DNA of 64,000 nt, taken from the NCBI GenBank assembly GCA_902196205.1, contig CABIKM010000005.1, forward strand, positions 1 through 64,000, read 5' to 3'. Within the stretch, counting starts at the first letter, position 1. Each line of letters begins with the position of its first letter. The position numbers and the translations under genes were made by a program. The notes below the pieces were generated by a model. That model was not told the DNA's origin. It saw only the letters and a list, made by a program, of their open reading frames with translations, and did not search any database. Positions 1-8,455 of the stretch are shown piece by piece. The DNA is from Candidatus Methylomirabilis lanthanidiphila (GTDB lineage Bacteria; Methylomirabilota; Methylomirabilia; Methylomirabilales; Methylomirabilaceae).

Positions 1-413
1 AAAGGGGGGAACGGGGGGATTTCGGGACCGGAGCAAGAGACTTTCGAAGCAATGACGTCCGTTGTTGTGATGCATAACTCATTGTGTCGGGCCAGCATCG
101 TCCGTACCTCTCCACCTACCAACACCCGATCATTACCACGAAAGTCTTCGGGGTCAATGCCTACAAAATCTCCCGCCAGCGTCATTGCGAGGGAGCGTAG
201 CGACCGAAGCAATCTCACCGTTTTTCAGGACAACAACGATGAGATTGCCGCGCTCCCAATGGTCGCTCGCAATGACTGGTACTGCAACCAGTGATAAGGT
301 CGTAAGTCTGTTCCTGGTAGGGTCGCCGTGTATCCCGGCTGCCACGGTCTTGACAAGTGGCCGCAACTGGCGGATATTACACGTGTTTTCCGGAGACATA
401 CATGCGAACTGGA
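1..413. other. Intergenic start of window, no gene recognised
   Basis: No open frame here resembles a protein I recognise. The first 22 bases resemble one end of the G-run repeat found again between nuo genes, and bases 180-276 carry a palindromic repeat listed separately. The rest shows nothing I can name. Confidence 0.5.
180..276. repeat. Palindromic interspersed repeat, copy A
   Basis: The ends GTCATTGCGAG (181-191) and CTCGCAATGAC (266-276) are perfect inverted repeats, and an inner pair GCAATCTCA/TGAGATTGC (209-217, 240-248) extends the fold. A second copy lies at 23366-23455. It has no coding content, so it is a small non-autonomous repeat of MITE or REP type. Confidence 0.8.
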
Positions 414-896
414 ATGAGTGAGATAGAGTGCGCAGTAGTCGGAGTAGTTCGGATGAAAATACAAGGAAACGTTGCGGAGACATTTCGGGCGGCGGAGCCG
501 TTTGAGGCGGCCTATCTGAAGCGTTTTGAGTCGGGGGAGCTGCGGCGGAAGGTCGAAGAGGCCGTCGCCTCACTGGGGAAATGCCGGGTCTGTCCCTGGA
601 ATTGCGAGATCGATCGTCTGGCGAACCAGGCGAAGGTCTGCAGGACCGGCCGGTATGCGAGGGTGGGGAGCTATTTTCCTCATTTTGGCGAGGAGAGTTG
701 CCTGCGGGGGTGGAACGGAAGCGGCACCATCTTTTTCGCCTGGTGCAACCTCCGCTGCGTCTTCTGCCAGAACTTCGATCTCAGCCAGCAGGGAGCAGGG
801 CGAGAGGTTAGGCCGGACGAACTGGCGCGAATGATGCTGGCGCTTCAGGCGCAAGGCTCGCACCGGTTCGATCTTCAGGATTCGTGGCAGAATTAA
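414..896 (+). pseudogene. PflX-like radical SAM protein, 3' truncated
   Basis: The reading frame encodes about 160 residues matching the N-terminal half of the COG1313 (PflX) family, radical SAM iron-sulfur proteins related to the pyruvate formate-lyase activase. An N-terminal cysteine region (CRVCPWNC) is followed by the SAM-cluster motif CNLRCVFCQN. Family members are roughly twice as long. Here homology ends near base 850, at a point where family members continue, and about 15 unrelated residues lead to a stop. The next gene is on the opposite strand and overlaps by 4 bases, so the missing half is not in the window. The start ATG at 414 is one of several possible (402, 453). The truncated product lacks most of the TIM-barrel and is probably inactive. 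Confidence 0.75.
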
Positions 897-1318
897 GTTA
901 AGGGCCGAATCGCCCGCAGTCGTGCCTGGGCCTTTGCCAGGAGATCTTGGGAGTTCTTGAAGGTCAACCGGCTCATGGCGAGGTCATAGGGAAGCCAGTC
1001 AAAGCCGATATGTTCATGGGAGAGGGTGACCTCAGACTGATCTGTTTCCGCAAGGAAGTAGATGACGATCTTGAAGATCCCGACCCCTTTCTGGCGAAAA
1101 AAATATCGGAGCGTCTGTTTGTAGCCGTCGATAAAGCTGAGCTCAGAGACCCCGGTCTCCTCCTTCAACTCGCGGGTGGCCGTTTGCTGCGCGTCTTCGC
1201 CGGATTCAATATGCCCCTTGGGAAAGTCCCAGTGGCCTGACTCGTAATGGAGCAGCAGGTAGGACGGTTCCGGCGTCCGCCTGAACAGAATTACCCCTGC
1301 CGAGATCTCGCGCGGCAT
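893..1318 (-). CDS. Nudix hydrolase (Ap4A-hydrolase-like)
   Basis: This 141-residue protein has a complete Nudix box at residues 35-57 (GHIESGE, then RELKEETGV), fitting GX5EX7REUXEEXGU, with the metal-binding glutamates present. The motif KGHIESGED and the small size resemble the bis(5'-nucleosyl)-tetraphosphatase/MutT group, which hydrolyses nucleoside diphosphates linked to another moiety; the substrate cannot be told from sequence. It stands alone, its 3' end abutting the truncated radical SAM gene. No clear promoter was found upstream. Confidence 0.88.
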   Translation of the reverse strand: MPREISAGVILFRRTPEPSYLLLHYESGHWDFPKGHIESGEDAQQTATRELKEETGVSELSFIDGYKQTLRYFFRQKGVGIFKIVIYFLAETDQSEVTLSHEHIGFDWLPYDLAMSRLTFKNSQDLLAKAQARLRAIRPLT

Positions 1319-1428
1319 ATTCCCTCGAGCTCACTCAGTCTAGTTACGCTGTGGCGAATATAGACGGCATGAAATGACTGGCGATTTTCTACTTCCCTCA
1401 GGATACCTATTATGCTATATAGTATCAT

Positions 1429-1746
1429 ATGAATAACAGGTTGGCTTCATGCCCACCGTTTAAAGTCTACGGCATCAATCTGGTGGTCCGGATGCTTCGG
1501 GAACCGCCGGACAGCCTGACCATTCACTGCCCGCGAGGCGCCTCTATTAGATACGGCCAGGTAGTGATGGCCGGTGATGGTTTCGACGAAGGGTCCAATT
1601 CCTTCCGAGAGATGCCCCCGCCTGAAGCGATTGTCGCCTTCGAGGAAGCCTCCGAAGGCGTAGAAGGGCACTATTTCTACCGGAACAACGAGGAGTATCG
1701 AGTCCTTTCGCTGGATTCGATCATCATCGCCTTCCCCCAACCATAA
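1429..1746 (+). CDS. Small GroES-like protein, function unknown
   Basis: This 105-residue ORF lies alone. Its layout resembles a divergent GroES/Cpn10 fold: an N-terminal strand (VVRMLREPPD), a middle segment YGQVVMAGDGFD in the place where GroES has a RGEVLAVGNG-like strand, a stretch ending AIVAFEEA like the GroES VGDIVIF strand, and a C-terminal segment EEYRVLSLDSIIIAF like EEYLILRESDILAI. No groEL is adjacent. No Shine-Dalgarno sequence precedes the ATG, which sits in an AT-rich palindromic stretch (CTATATAG). The fold assignment is inference from motif order; a plain hypothetical protein is the alternative. Confidence 0.55.
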   Translation: MNNRLASCPPFKVYGINLVVRMLREPPDSLTIHCPRGASIRYGQVVMAGDGFDEGSNSFREMPPPEAIVAFEEASEGVEGHYFYRNNEEYRVLSLDSIIIAFPQP

Positions 1747-1827
1747 CCTGAAGCCTCTGTGGCTTGACCCCAGTTTGCACACCCTTGAACCGACCACCAA
1801 CTCTGCCTGCCGTCTATGAAACCGTTA

Positions 1828-2802
1828 TCACGCGGGTATTCCTGCCAGTAACCTCTCAATCTCGACCTTGGTGGGGAGTGATTCTTGTGCGCCGCGTCTA
1901 GTGGTGGCTAAGGCACCGGCTGCGTTGGCAAAGCGCACGGCGTCCTCTAATACCTGTATTCGGCTCGTGCCGGAGGTGTCGGCCTGAGGTGTCTCAGCGA
2001 TGGCCGTGGCGAGCGCGCCATTGAATGCGTCACCGGCAGCGGTTGTATCGATAGCCTCGACCGGGACAGCCGGCAGATGCCGTACGTCAGAGGCGGTACA
2101 CAACAGCGCACCCTGAGGACCAAGCGTCACGATGACGACGTCAGGACCCCGCAACAGCAGGGCCTTGGCCGCTACTGTTGCGCTGGACAGGTCGGAGACT
2201 GCGATCCCCGTCAACGCTTCGATTTCGATTTCGTTCGGTGTCAGCAGATCGACGTACCGGAGCAGATCATCCGGAAGAGGGGTAGCCGGCGCCGGATTCA
2301 GGATGGTCGTCATGCCGTGGGATTTGGCGAATTGTAGTGTGTGCTCGACAGTGGCGATCGGAATCTCAAGTTGCACAAGCATGACCGCCCCATGGGCCAG
2401 GAAGGACTCGTGCCGCTTAATAACGGCCGGCAGGAGTAACTCGTTACTGCCTGGCGCTACGGCGATCTGATTCCGCCCTTGCCGATCCACGACAATCAGG
2501 GCGACGCCCGTCGGGGCCGACGTATCACGGAGCAAGCCGTCGGCAGGCAGTCCCGCTATAGTGAGGTCTCGAGAGATCCGATCGCCGAACGGATCGCGGC
2601 CGAGCATGGTGAGGAATCGAACCTCGGCTCCGATCCGACGCGCCGCAACGGCCTGATTCGCTCCCTTGCCGCCGTTCGAGAGCAGCAACCCACCGCCGAG
2701 GACGGTCTCTCCCTCTCGCGGCAGTCTGGAGACAGCGACCGTCAGATCAAGGTTGGCGCTACCGACTACGACAACCTGTCTGCTCAGGCGGGCAAGCGGC
2801 AT
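1828..2802 (-). CDS. rbsK: Ribokinase (PfkB family)
   Basis: The product (324 residues from the ATG at 2802) is a PfkB-family sugar kinase that would phosphorylate ribose at O5 with ATP. It shows the N-terminal signature GSANLD, the GGKGANQAVAA motif near residues 44-54, and the C-terminal ATP/anion-hole motif DTTAAGDAFNG with its catalytic Asp. The frame stays open upstream to 2880, but those residues overlap the nucleoside hydrolase gene and do not look like the family; starting at 2802 gives a 19-base overlap. Downstream of a nucleoside hydrolase, it would use the ribose that enzyme releases. Confidence 0.9.
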   Translation of the reverse strand: MPLARLSRQVVVVGSANLDLTVAVSRLPREGETVLGGGLLLSNGGKGANQAVAARRIGAEVRFLTMLGRDPFGDRISRDLTIAGLPADGLLRDTSAPTGVALIVVDRQGRNQIAVAPGSNELLLPAVIKRHESFLAHGAVMLVQLEIPIATVEHTLQFAKSHGMTTILNPAPATPLPDDLLRYVDLLTPNEIEIEALTGIAVSDLSSATVAAKALLLRGPDVVIVTLGPQGALLCTASDVRHLPAVPVEAIDTTAAGDAFNGALATAIAETPQADTSGTSRIQVLEDAVRFANAAGALATTRRGAQESLPTKVEIERLLAGIPA

Positions 2803-3770
2803 ATTCGCTCGAGGAAAAGGGCTACAAACCGCCCAGCGTCCACTTCCATACACACCTGGAGGTTCGGCGGCCGCTTCCATTGCCCCCCAACCTGGCGTCT
2901 ATCGGCAATCGTCATCCCTTGGGCCGGACCCTCGCCCGTCTCTACCTGGACATCGAACGGCCGACGTGTCACCAGTGACGGATCGATCACGGCACCGATG
3001 GCGAGCGGATCATGGAGCGGGGTTGCAGCGCGGCCCGTCTGCTCTTTTTCGACGCCAAACAGTCGCTCGGTGGTATCGCGGACGAACTGGGTCACGTGAC
3101 TGCCGACATGTCGGACCAGGGTGTCGACCAGCTCCGCCGTAAGCAGGACCCGCTGTGTCACATCTAAAGGGACGAGGGTAATCGGCAAGCCGGAGGCGAA
3201 CACAAGGCTGGCGGCCTCAGGATCGGTGTGCACATTAAACTCTGCCGCGGGTGTCACGTTGCCCGGCGCTTGAATCGCTCCGCCCATGACGATGATCTCT
3301 TTGACTTTGGCCATCTCCGCCGGGGCCGTCCGGATTGCCATCGCCAGGTTGGTGAGCGGTCCAATGCAGATCAGGACGATCTCCCCGGGAGCCGCGCCGA
3401 TCTGTTCGATCATAAGGGCCTGGGCGGATTGGGGCGAGAGGAGTTGTTGCGGTTCGGGGTATCGGAGCATTCCGCCCTCCGCCTTAAAACGGGAGAGATT
3501 TCCCAGGCCGTCCTCGCCGTGATAATGCTGAGCGGTGCGCAGCGGCCGTGTCATGGGGTGCGCCGCACCCTTCGCCACCGAGGGTCGTAGATGGGGACCC
3601 ACCACGTCAAGCAGCAGGCAGGCGTTCCGCGTCGCCTGCGATACCGCGACATTGCCGGCCACGGTTGTGATCGCCTCAACCGATAACTCAGGCGAGGCGA
3701 AGGCGAGAATCAACGCCAGCGCATCGTCAATGCCGGGGTCGGTGTCGATAATGATGCGTGTCGGGGGCAT
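2784..3770 (-). CDS. Inosine-uridine preferring nucleoside hydrolase
   Basis: The 328-residue protein begins with the calcium-binding signature DTDPGIDDALAL (residues 9-20), diagnostic for the IUNH family, which cleaves the N-glycosidic bond of nucleosides to base plus ribose. Further family features are the IGPLTNLA segment, the VMGGA segment and a C-terminal HDPLA motif carrying another metal ligand. It overlaps the ribokinase gene by 19 bases, so the two form a nucleoside-to-ribose-5-phosphate salvage operon. AAAGGAG precedes the ATG at a good distance. Purine or pyrimidine preference is not evident. Confidence 0.93.
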   Translation of the reverse strand: MPPTRIIIDTDPGIDDALALILAFASPELSVEAITTVAGNVAVSQATRNACLLLDVVGPHLRPSVAKGAAHPMTRPLRTAQHYHGEDGLGNLSRFKAEGGMLRYPEPQQLLSPQSAQALMIEQIGAAPGEIVLICIGPLTNLAMAIRTAPAEMAKVKEIIVMGGAIQAPGNVTPAAEFNVHTDPEAASLVFASGLPITLVPLDVTQRVLLTAELVDTLVRHVGSHVTQFVRDTTERLFGVEKEQTGRAATPLHDPLAIGAVIDPSLVTRRPFDVQVETGEGPAQGMTIADRRQVGGQWKRPPNLQVCMEVDAGRFVALFLERICRLPA

Positions 3771-3946
3771 CTATTTGGCTCCTTTGCGGTCATTGTAATC
3801 GAGTTTGGCCGAATCTGCTACCTTCTTGAGCTGTCCGAGGCCTGTAATCCTGTCCATTTTCCTGTTGACCCTCTGGCGCTCTTTTTGTTAGGGTATAACG
3901 CTTCTCGGCAACACGGCTATTCGATCTACAATCTGTGGAGGTTAGG

Positions 3947-4513
3947 ATGTCGGGATCGACTCATCATCACTGGACACGAAGATCCTTCCTCAAGGCTTCT
4001 CTCGTTTCCGCCCTTGCACTGGTCGGCAGGCCGGTGTGGGCGCAGGAGCTGACCCCTACGCCGGTTACCGAGGGAAGGCTCACGCTCTATAACACCCACA
4101 CTCACGAACGACTGGATGTGACATACCGGCAGCCATCCGGCGAGTACGACGCGGAGGCGCTCAACGCCATTGATCAGCTTCTGCGGTGTCACTACACCAA
4201 TAAGGTTACCAAGATCGATCCTGATGTGATTGAGTTTGTGAGCGCCCTGGACAAACGGTTAGGCGGCGGCAACGAGATTCACGTGATCTCAGGTTTCAGA
4301 TCGCCCGAATATAATCGACTGTTGCGACGAACGGGAAGACGTGTCGCCCGTCACAGTCTGCATCAGTTTGGGAAAGCGATAGATCTCCGTATTCCCGGGG
4401 TCGGCTTGAGGGAAGTTCGAAAAACGGCCCTGGCATTACGGCACGGCGGAGTCGGATACTATCCTCGCAGAGGGTTTGTCCACGTAGATTCCGGGCAGTT
4501 CAGGTACTGGTGA
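3947..4513 (+). CDS. DUF882 / M15-type murein endopeptidase, Tat-exported
   Basis: The 188-residue protein starts with a twin-arginine signal (RRSFLK at 11-16, then a hydrophobic stretch ending ...VWA). The mature part matches the DUF882/YcbK family of zinc D-Ala-D-Ala-type peptidases: SGFRSPEYN, then HQFGKAIDLR, then HVD near the C-terminus, which together supply the His, Asp and His metal ligands. In E. coli the family member cleaves peptidoglycan cross-links. The ATG at 3947 is preceded by GGAGG at 3937-3941; a GTG at 3935 is in frame but lies before that ribosome site. It overlaps the next gene by a GTGA junction. Confidence 0.9.
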   Translation: MSGSTHHHWTRRSFLKASLVSALALVGRPVWAQELTPTPVTEGRLTLYNTHTHERLDVTYRQPSGEYDAEALNAIDQLLRCHYTNKVTKIDPDVIEFVSALDKRLGGGNEIHVISGFRSPEYNRLLRRTGRRVARHSLHQFGKAIDLRIPGVGLREVRKTALALRHGGVGYYPRRGFVHVDSGQFRYW

Positions 4514-5397
4514 GTAGCCGCCATCTGTGGCGTACCAGTATTGTCGTTGTCCTCCTTCTTATCTCTGCGCCCGGTAAATCCTGGGGCTCGAGTTCTCCTC
4601 TTTACTCCGGTTGCGCCATTCGATACCCCAGCGACGCCAACGTCGAATGGGAGTGCCGACGGCTGCGTGTCCGCGATACACTGGAGACCCTCTTCGGGAA
4701 CCGGTGGGCCGATGTAGCTCGGTTCAACCGGATCGACCGACGTCATACCGCTCCCGGTGTCTTTCTCAAGGTCCCCAAGCGTCTTGAGGACGTTCGAGGC
4801 TTCACGCCGATGCCCTTGGAGTATCCCTCAGCAGCAGCGGAGGCCAAGGTCATGGTGATCGATCTCACAGAGCAATTTCTCGGGGCCTATGAGCATGGTC
4901 GGTTGGTCTTTTCGGCGCCGATCGCCTCAGGCGAGCGGAAGAACGAAACTCCCGCAGGCGAGTTTGTCATTACCGCCGCCCATCGTCATCATCATTCGTC
5001 CCGCTTTACCATCGAGAAGACCAAGATCCCATATCCGATGAACTATGCTCTTCGATTCTATACTAGCGCGATGGGCTACGCATATTGGATCCATGGACGC
5101 GATATGCCCGGATATCCGGCCTCGCACGGCTGTATTGGACTGTATGACGAACTGATGCAGAAGACATATTACGGACACCCCCGCGAACCGATCCTTGAAG
5201 ACGCGAGGGTTCTCTACGACTGGGTGTTGGCGCCTCTGCCTGAGGACCGAAAGTACCGAATCCTGGACAATGGGCCGCGAGTGCTGATCGTCGGCCGGGC
5301 GCCGGTTCCAATGCGTCATCCGAGCCGGGATGGCTCACGTACCCGACCCATCCCTCGCATTGCTCCCCAAGCGGGACAGCAAGACTCATTCATGTAG
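4510..5397 (+). CDS. L,D-transpeptidase (YkuD domain)
   Basis: This 295-residue exported protein has a signal peptide (residues 1-26) and a YkuD catalytic domain. IHG at 194-196 and SHGCIGL with H206 and C208 provide the active-site His and Cys. A region before the catalytic domain (DTLETLFGNRWADVARFNRI) resembles a LysM-like wall-binding module. The enzyme would form L,D cross-links in peptidoglycan or attach proteins to it. Its GTG start overlaps the stop of the DUF882 peptidase (GTGA), so a cross-link cleaver and a cross-link maker are translationally coupled. The C-terminal 30 residues are basic and Pro-rich and look non-conserved. Confidence 0.92.
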   Translation: MSSRHLWRTSIVVVLLLISAPGKSWGSSSPLYSGCAIRYPSDANVEWECRRLRVRDTLETLFGNRWADVARFNRIDRRHTAPGVFLKVPKRLEDVRGFTPMPLEYPSAAAEAKVMVIDLTEQFLGAYEHGRLVFSAPIASGERKNETPAGEFVITAAHRHHHSSRFTIEKTKIPYPMNYALRFYTSAMGYAYWIHGRDMPGYPASHGCIGLYDELMQKTYYGHPREPILEDARVLYDWVLAPLPEDRKYRILDNGPRVLIVGRAPVPMRHPSRDGSRTRPIPRIAPQAGQQDSFM

Positions 5398-5409
5398 GAA
5401 CCGCCTCCG

Positions 5410-6948
5410 ATGACACAGCGCTGGTTCGTTCGAGGCGATATCGACGGTTTCTTCGGCCTGTTCATCGACAATCTGCTCCAGCTCATGGTGATCGCCGTAC
5501 TGGGGCCGCTTGTGAGCGGGCTGCCATCCGAGCTGATCACCGGGCGGATCCTCCCCGGTGCGGCGGTATCGATCCTGATCGGCAATCTCCTCTATGCGTG
5601 GCAGGCGAGGCGGCTGATGCGGGAGAGCGGCCGAACCGACGTCACCGCCCTGCCGTACGGCATCAATACCCCAAGCCTTCTCGCCTTCCTGTTTCTGATT
5701 ATGGGGCCGATCTATCAGGAGACCGGCAATTCTACCCTGGCCTGGCAGGCCGGATTGCTGGCCTGCCTGCTCAGCGGCATCATGGAGACGGCGGGGGCCT
5801 TTGTCGGGGACTGGATGAGACGCCATACACCACGGGCAGCGTTGCTGTCGGCACTCGCGGGTGTAGCGATCACCTTCATCGCCATGGGGTTCACCTTCCA
5901 GATCTTTGCTTCCCCCGCGATCGCACTGCTTCCGATGCTGATTATTCTGATCTCGTATGCCTCCCATGTTCGCCTGCCGCTCGGGATACCCGCCGGGCTG
6001 GTCGCCGTCCTTGTCGGTACCGGTCTGGCGTGGGTCCTGCGCGCGTTTGGATTCATATACTTCGAGCCCTCAGTGGAACCTTATCGCCTGGTTCTTTACC
6101 CCCCGATTCCAGCCGTGGGAGAGATCCTTGCGGTGCTGCGGGGGCCGATGGGATGGCGGTTCCTCTCGGTTATTGTGCCGATGGGGCTGTTCAACGTAAT
6201 CGGTTCGCTGCAGAACCTGGAGAGCGCAGAGGCGGCGGGCGATCGTTACCCCACGCGGTCGTCGCTCTTAATCAACGGGATCGGCAGCTTGACGGCTGCC
6301 CTGTTTGGCAGCGCTTTTCCGACAACGATCTATATCGGACATCCGGGCTGGAAGGCGATGGGCGCCAGGGCGGGCTACTCGATCCTGAACGGCGCGATCA
6401 TCGCCGCCCTATGTCTGCTTGGAGGGGTGACCCTGATCCTGCGTTTTATTCCGATCGAGTCTACGCTCGGCATCCTGTTGTGGATCGGGATTATCATGAC
6501 AGCCCAAGCCTTCCAGGAGGTGCCGAAACGGCATACCCTGGCCGTGGCCTTCGGCCTGGTCCCGTCGCTGGCGGCCTGGGCGCTCACCTTGATCGAGACG
6601 AGTGTACAGAAGGCAGGGAAGACGCTGTTTGAGGCGGCGCCGGCCTTTGGGCGAGACCTGCACATTCACGGCATCATCGCACTGAGCCAGGGGTTTCTGC
6701 TCAGTTCCATGATCCTTTCAGCGGCTCTGGTAGCGGTGATAGAGCGGGAGTTCCTGAAGGCCGTTGTCTGGACCGTAATCGCCGCAGGACTGTCGATGAT
6801 CGGCCTGATCCATGCCTTTGAGCTGGTCCCCTCAGGGGTACAGAACAAATTTGGGATCGCCGCGGCGCCCGAGTTCGCCCTGATGTATGGGCTGAGCAGT
6901 CTGTTTCTGCTGATGCTGCACCTGAGCAACAGTTGGCGGCGTCGCTAG
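5410..6948 (+). CDS. NCS2/AzgA-type nucleobase permease
   Basis: The 512-residue protein is almost entirely hydrophobic with about 12 predicted membrane spans. It has features of the nucleobase:cation symporter-2/xanthine-uracil permease superfamily of AzgA type: the TDVTALPYGINTPS segment after the second span, and a second-half segment with ...NLESAEAAGDRYPTRSSLLINGIGS followed by FPTTIYIGHPGWKAMGARAGYSILNG. Members import purines or uracil with protons. It follows the two cell-wall genes by 12 bases and lies near the nucleoside hydrolase and ribokinase, so base uptake is plausible. The precise substrate is not determinable. Confidence 0.85.
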   Translation: MTQRWFVRGDIDGFFGLFIDNLLQLMVIAVLGPLVSGLPSELITGRILPGAAVSILIGNLLYAWQARRLMRESGRTDVTALPYGINTPSLLAFLFLIMGPIYQETGNSTLAWQAGLLACLLSGIMETAGAFVGDWMRRHTPRAALLSALAGVAITFIAMGFTFQIFASPAIALLPMLIILISYASHVRLPLGIPAGLVAVLVGTGLAWVLRAFGFIYFEPSVEPYRLVLYPPIPAVGEILAVLRGPMGWRFLSVIVPMGLFNVIGSLQNLESAEAAGDRYPTRSSLLINGIGSLTAALFGSAFPTTIYIGHPGWKAMGARAGYSILNGAIIAALCLLGGVTLILRFIPIESTLGILLWIGIIMTAQAFQEVPKRHTLAVAFGLVPSLAAWALTLIETSVQKAGKTLFEAAPAFGRDLHIHGIIALSQGFLLSSMILSAALVAVIEREFLKAVVWTVIAAGLSMIGLIHAFELVPSGVQNKFGIAAAPEFALMYGLSSLFLLMLHLSNSWRRR

Positions 6949-6987
6949 CGTGTCTCACGCCTCGTTACATCCATTCCGGAGCCGTCA

Positions 6988-7016
6988 TTGTACTCTCGTA
7001 TCCTAATTTATGTTAT
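6988..7016 (+). promoter_or_regulatory. Candidate gltA promoter overlapped by an inverted repeat
   Basis: TTGTAC (6988-6993) is separated by 17 bases from TGTTAT (7011-7016). The inverted repeat CCTAAT-N10-ATTAGG (7002-7007, 7018-7023) spans the -10 box and could be an operator. It is a weak consensus match about 100 bases from the gltA start. Confidence 0.35.
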
Positions 7017-7117
7017 TATTAGGTGGTTTGAATTACCCGCCTTACCAAATACCAACTGGACTCTATGGCCAAAGAATAAGGATGTGAGAGAGATCGCCCG
7101 GCGCGAGGAGGAGCGAC

Positions 7118-8410
7118 ATGGCTGACAGCTTGACCATCATCGACAATCGAACCGATAAGAGGTACGAAGTCCCTATCGAGCACGGGACGATCAAGGCCAT
7201 GGATCTCCGACAGATTAAGGTCTCAGACGGCGATTTCGGACTGATGAGCTATGACCCGTCGTTTGGCAACACCGCTTGCTGTAAGAGCCAGATCACGTTT
7301 ATCGACGGCGAAAAGGGGATTTTGCTGCATAGGGGCTATCCCATCGAGCAGCTAGCCGAGAAAAGCACCTTCCTGGAGACCGCATACCTTCTGATCTACG
7401 GGGAACTCCCCAGCGGCGAACAGATGGATGATTTCGTCAGTCAGATCACACGTCATACTATGGTCCATGAAAACATTAAGAAGCTAATGGACGGCTTTCA
7501 CTACGACGCCCACCCGATGGGTATCCTCCTGGGGACGGTTGGCGCCCTCTCGACCTTCTACCCGGATGCCAAGAACATTATGGATCCGGAGGCCCGTCAA
7601 CGGCAGATCATTCGCCTGATCGCCAAGATGCCGACGCTGGCGGCGTATGCCTACCGGCATAGCCGCGGGCTGCCCTACGCCTATCCGGACAACAGCCTGA
7701 GTTTCACCGGCAATTTCCTCAGCATGCTGTTCCGGGTGACAGAGCCGACCTACTATCCGCATCCTGTGTTAGAACGAGCCTTGGATGTGCTATTTGTTCT
7801 CCACGCCGACCACGAACAGAACTGCAGCGGCAATGCGATGCGCTCCGTCGGCAGCTCTCATGTCGACCCGTTCTCCGCTGTGGCCGCGGCGATTGCAGCC
7901 CTCTACGGTCCCCTGCACGGCGGGGCCAATGAGGCGGTGCTTCGGATGCTGAAGGAGATCGGGTCCGTAGACAAAGTGGCTGCGCATATCAAGAGGGTCA
8001 AGACCGGCGAGGTGCGGTTGATGGGATTTGGGCACCGGGTCTACAAGAACTACGATCCCCGGGCTAAAGTCATCAAGCGCCTGGCTGAGGAGGTCTTTGA
8101 AGTCACAGGAACAAATCCCTTGCTGGAGGTGGCGCTCGAGCTGGAAAGAATCGCACTCCAGGATGAGTACTTTGTCGCGCGTAAGCTCTATCCAAACATC
8201 GATTTTTATACCGGCTTGATCTACGAGGCAATGAAGTTTCCAATGGACATGTTCCCGGTACTCTTTGCCATTCCCCGCACAGCCGGGTGGGTTGCCCAAT
8301 GGGAGGAGATGCTCCTCGACCCGGAACAGAAGATCGCGCGTCCCAGGCAGATCTATCTTGGTCAACAGCGGCGCGACTATTACCCGATGGCCAAACGACA
8401 AAGCCAGTAG
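7118..8410 (+). CDS. gltA: Citrate synthase
   Basis: The 430-residue length and sequence fit the hexameric, NADH-sensitive type of bacterial citrate synthase. Active-site segments are visible: HADHEQNCS carrying the first His, GPLHGGANE, GHRVYKNYDPRA, and the C-terminal catalytic Asp/Arg region. It condenses oxaloacetate with acetyl-CoA at the entry to the citric acid cycle. GGAGG lies a few bases before the ATG. It is monocistronic or followed loosely by the kinase-like gene 45 bases on. Confidence 0.97.
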   Translation: MADSLTIIDNRTDKRYEVPIEHGTIKAMDLRQIKVSDGDFGLMSYDPSFGNTACCKSQITFIDGEKGILLHRGYPIEQLAEKSTFLETAYLLIYGELPSGEQMDDFVSQITRHTMVHENIKKLMDGFHYDAHPMGILLGTVGALSTFYPDAKNIMDPEARQRQIIRLIAKMPTLAAYAYRHSRGLPYAYPDNSLSFTGNFLSMLFRVTEPTYYPHPVLERALDVLFVLHADHEQNCSGNAMRSVGSSHVDPFSAVAAAIAALYGPLHGGANEAVLRMLKEIGSVDKVAAHIKRVKTGEVRLMGFGHRVYKNYDPRAKVIKRLAEEVFEVTGTNPLLEVALELERIALQDEYFVARKLYPNIDFYTGLIYEAMKFPMDMFPVLFAIPRTAGWVAQWEEMLLDPEQKIARPRQIYLGQQRRDYYPMAKRQSQ

Positions 8411-8455
8411 CCATTCATCCTGCCGCTGCTACCCTTTCTGCGCTCTGTAAATAGC

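Noticed and set aside
3865-3899. Promoter TTGACC...TATAAC before the DUF882 peptidase
   Set aside because: The boxes are 23 bases apart, too far for a standard promoter; the TATAAC alone is not enough.
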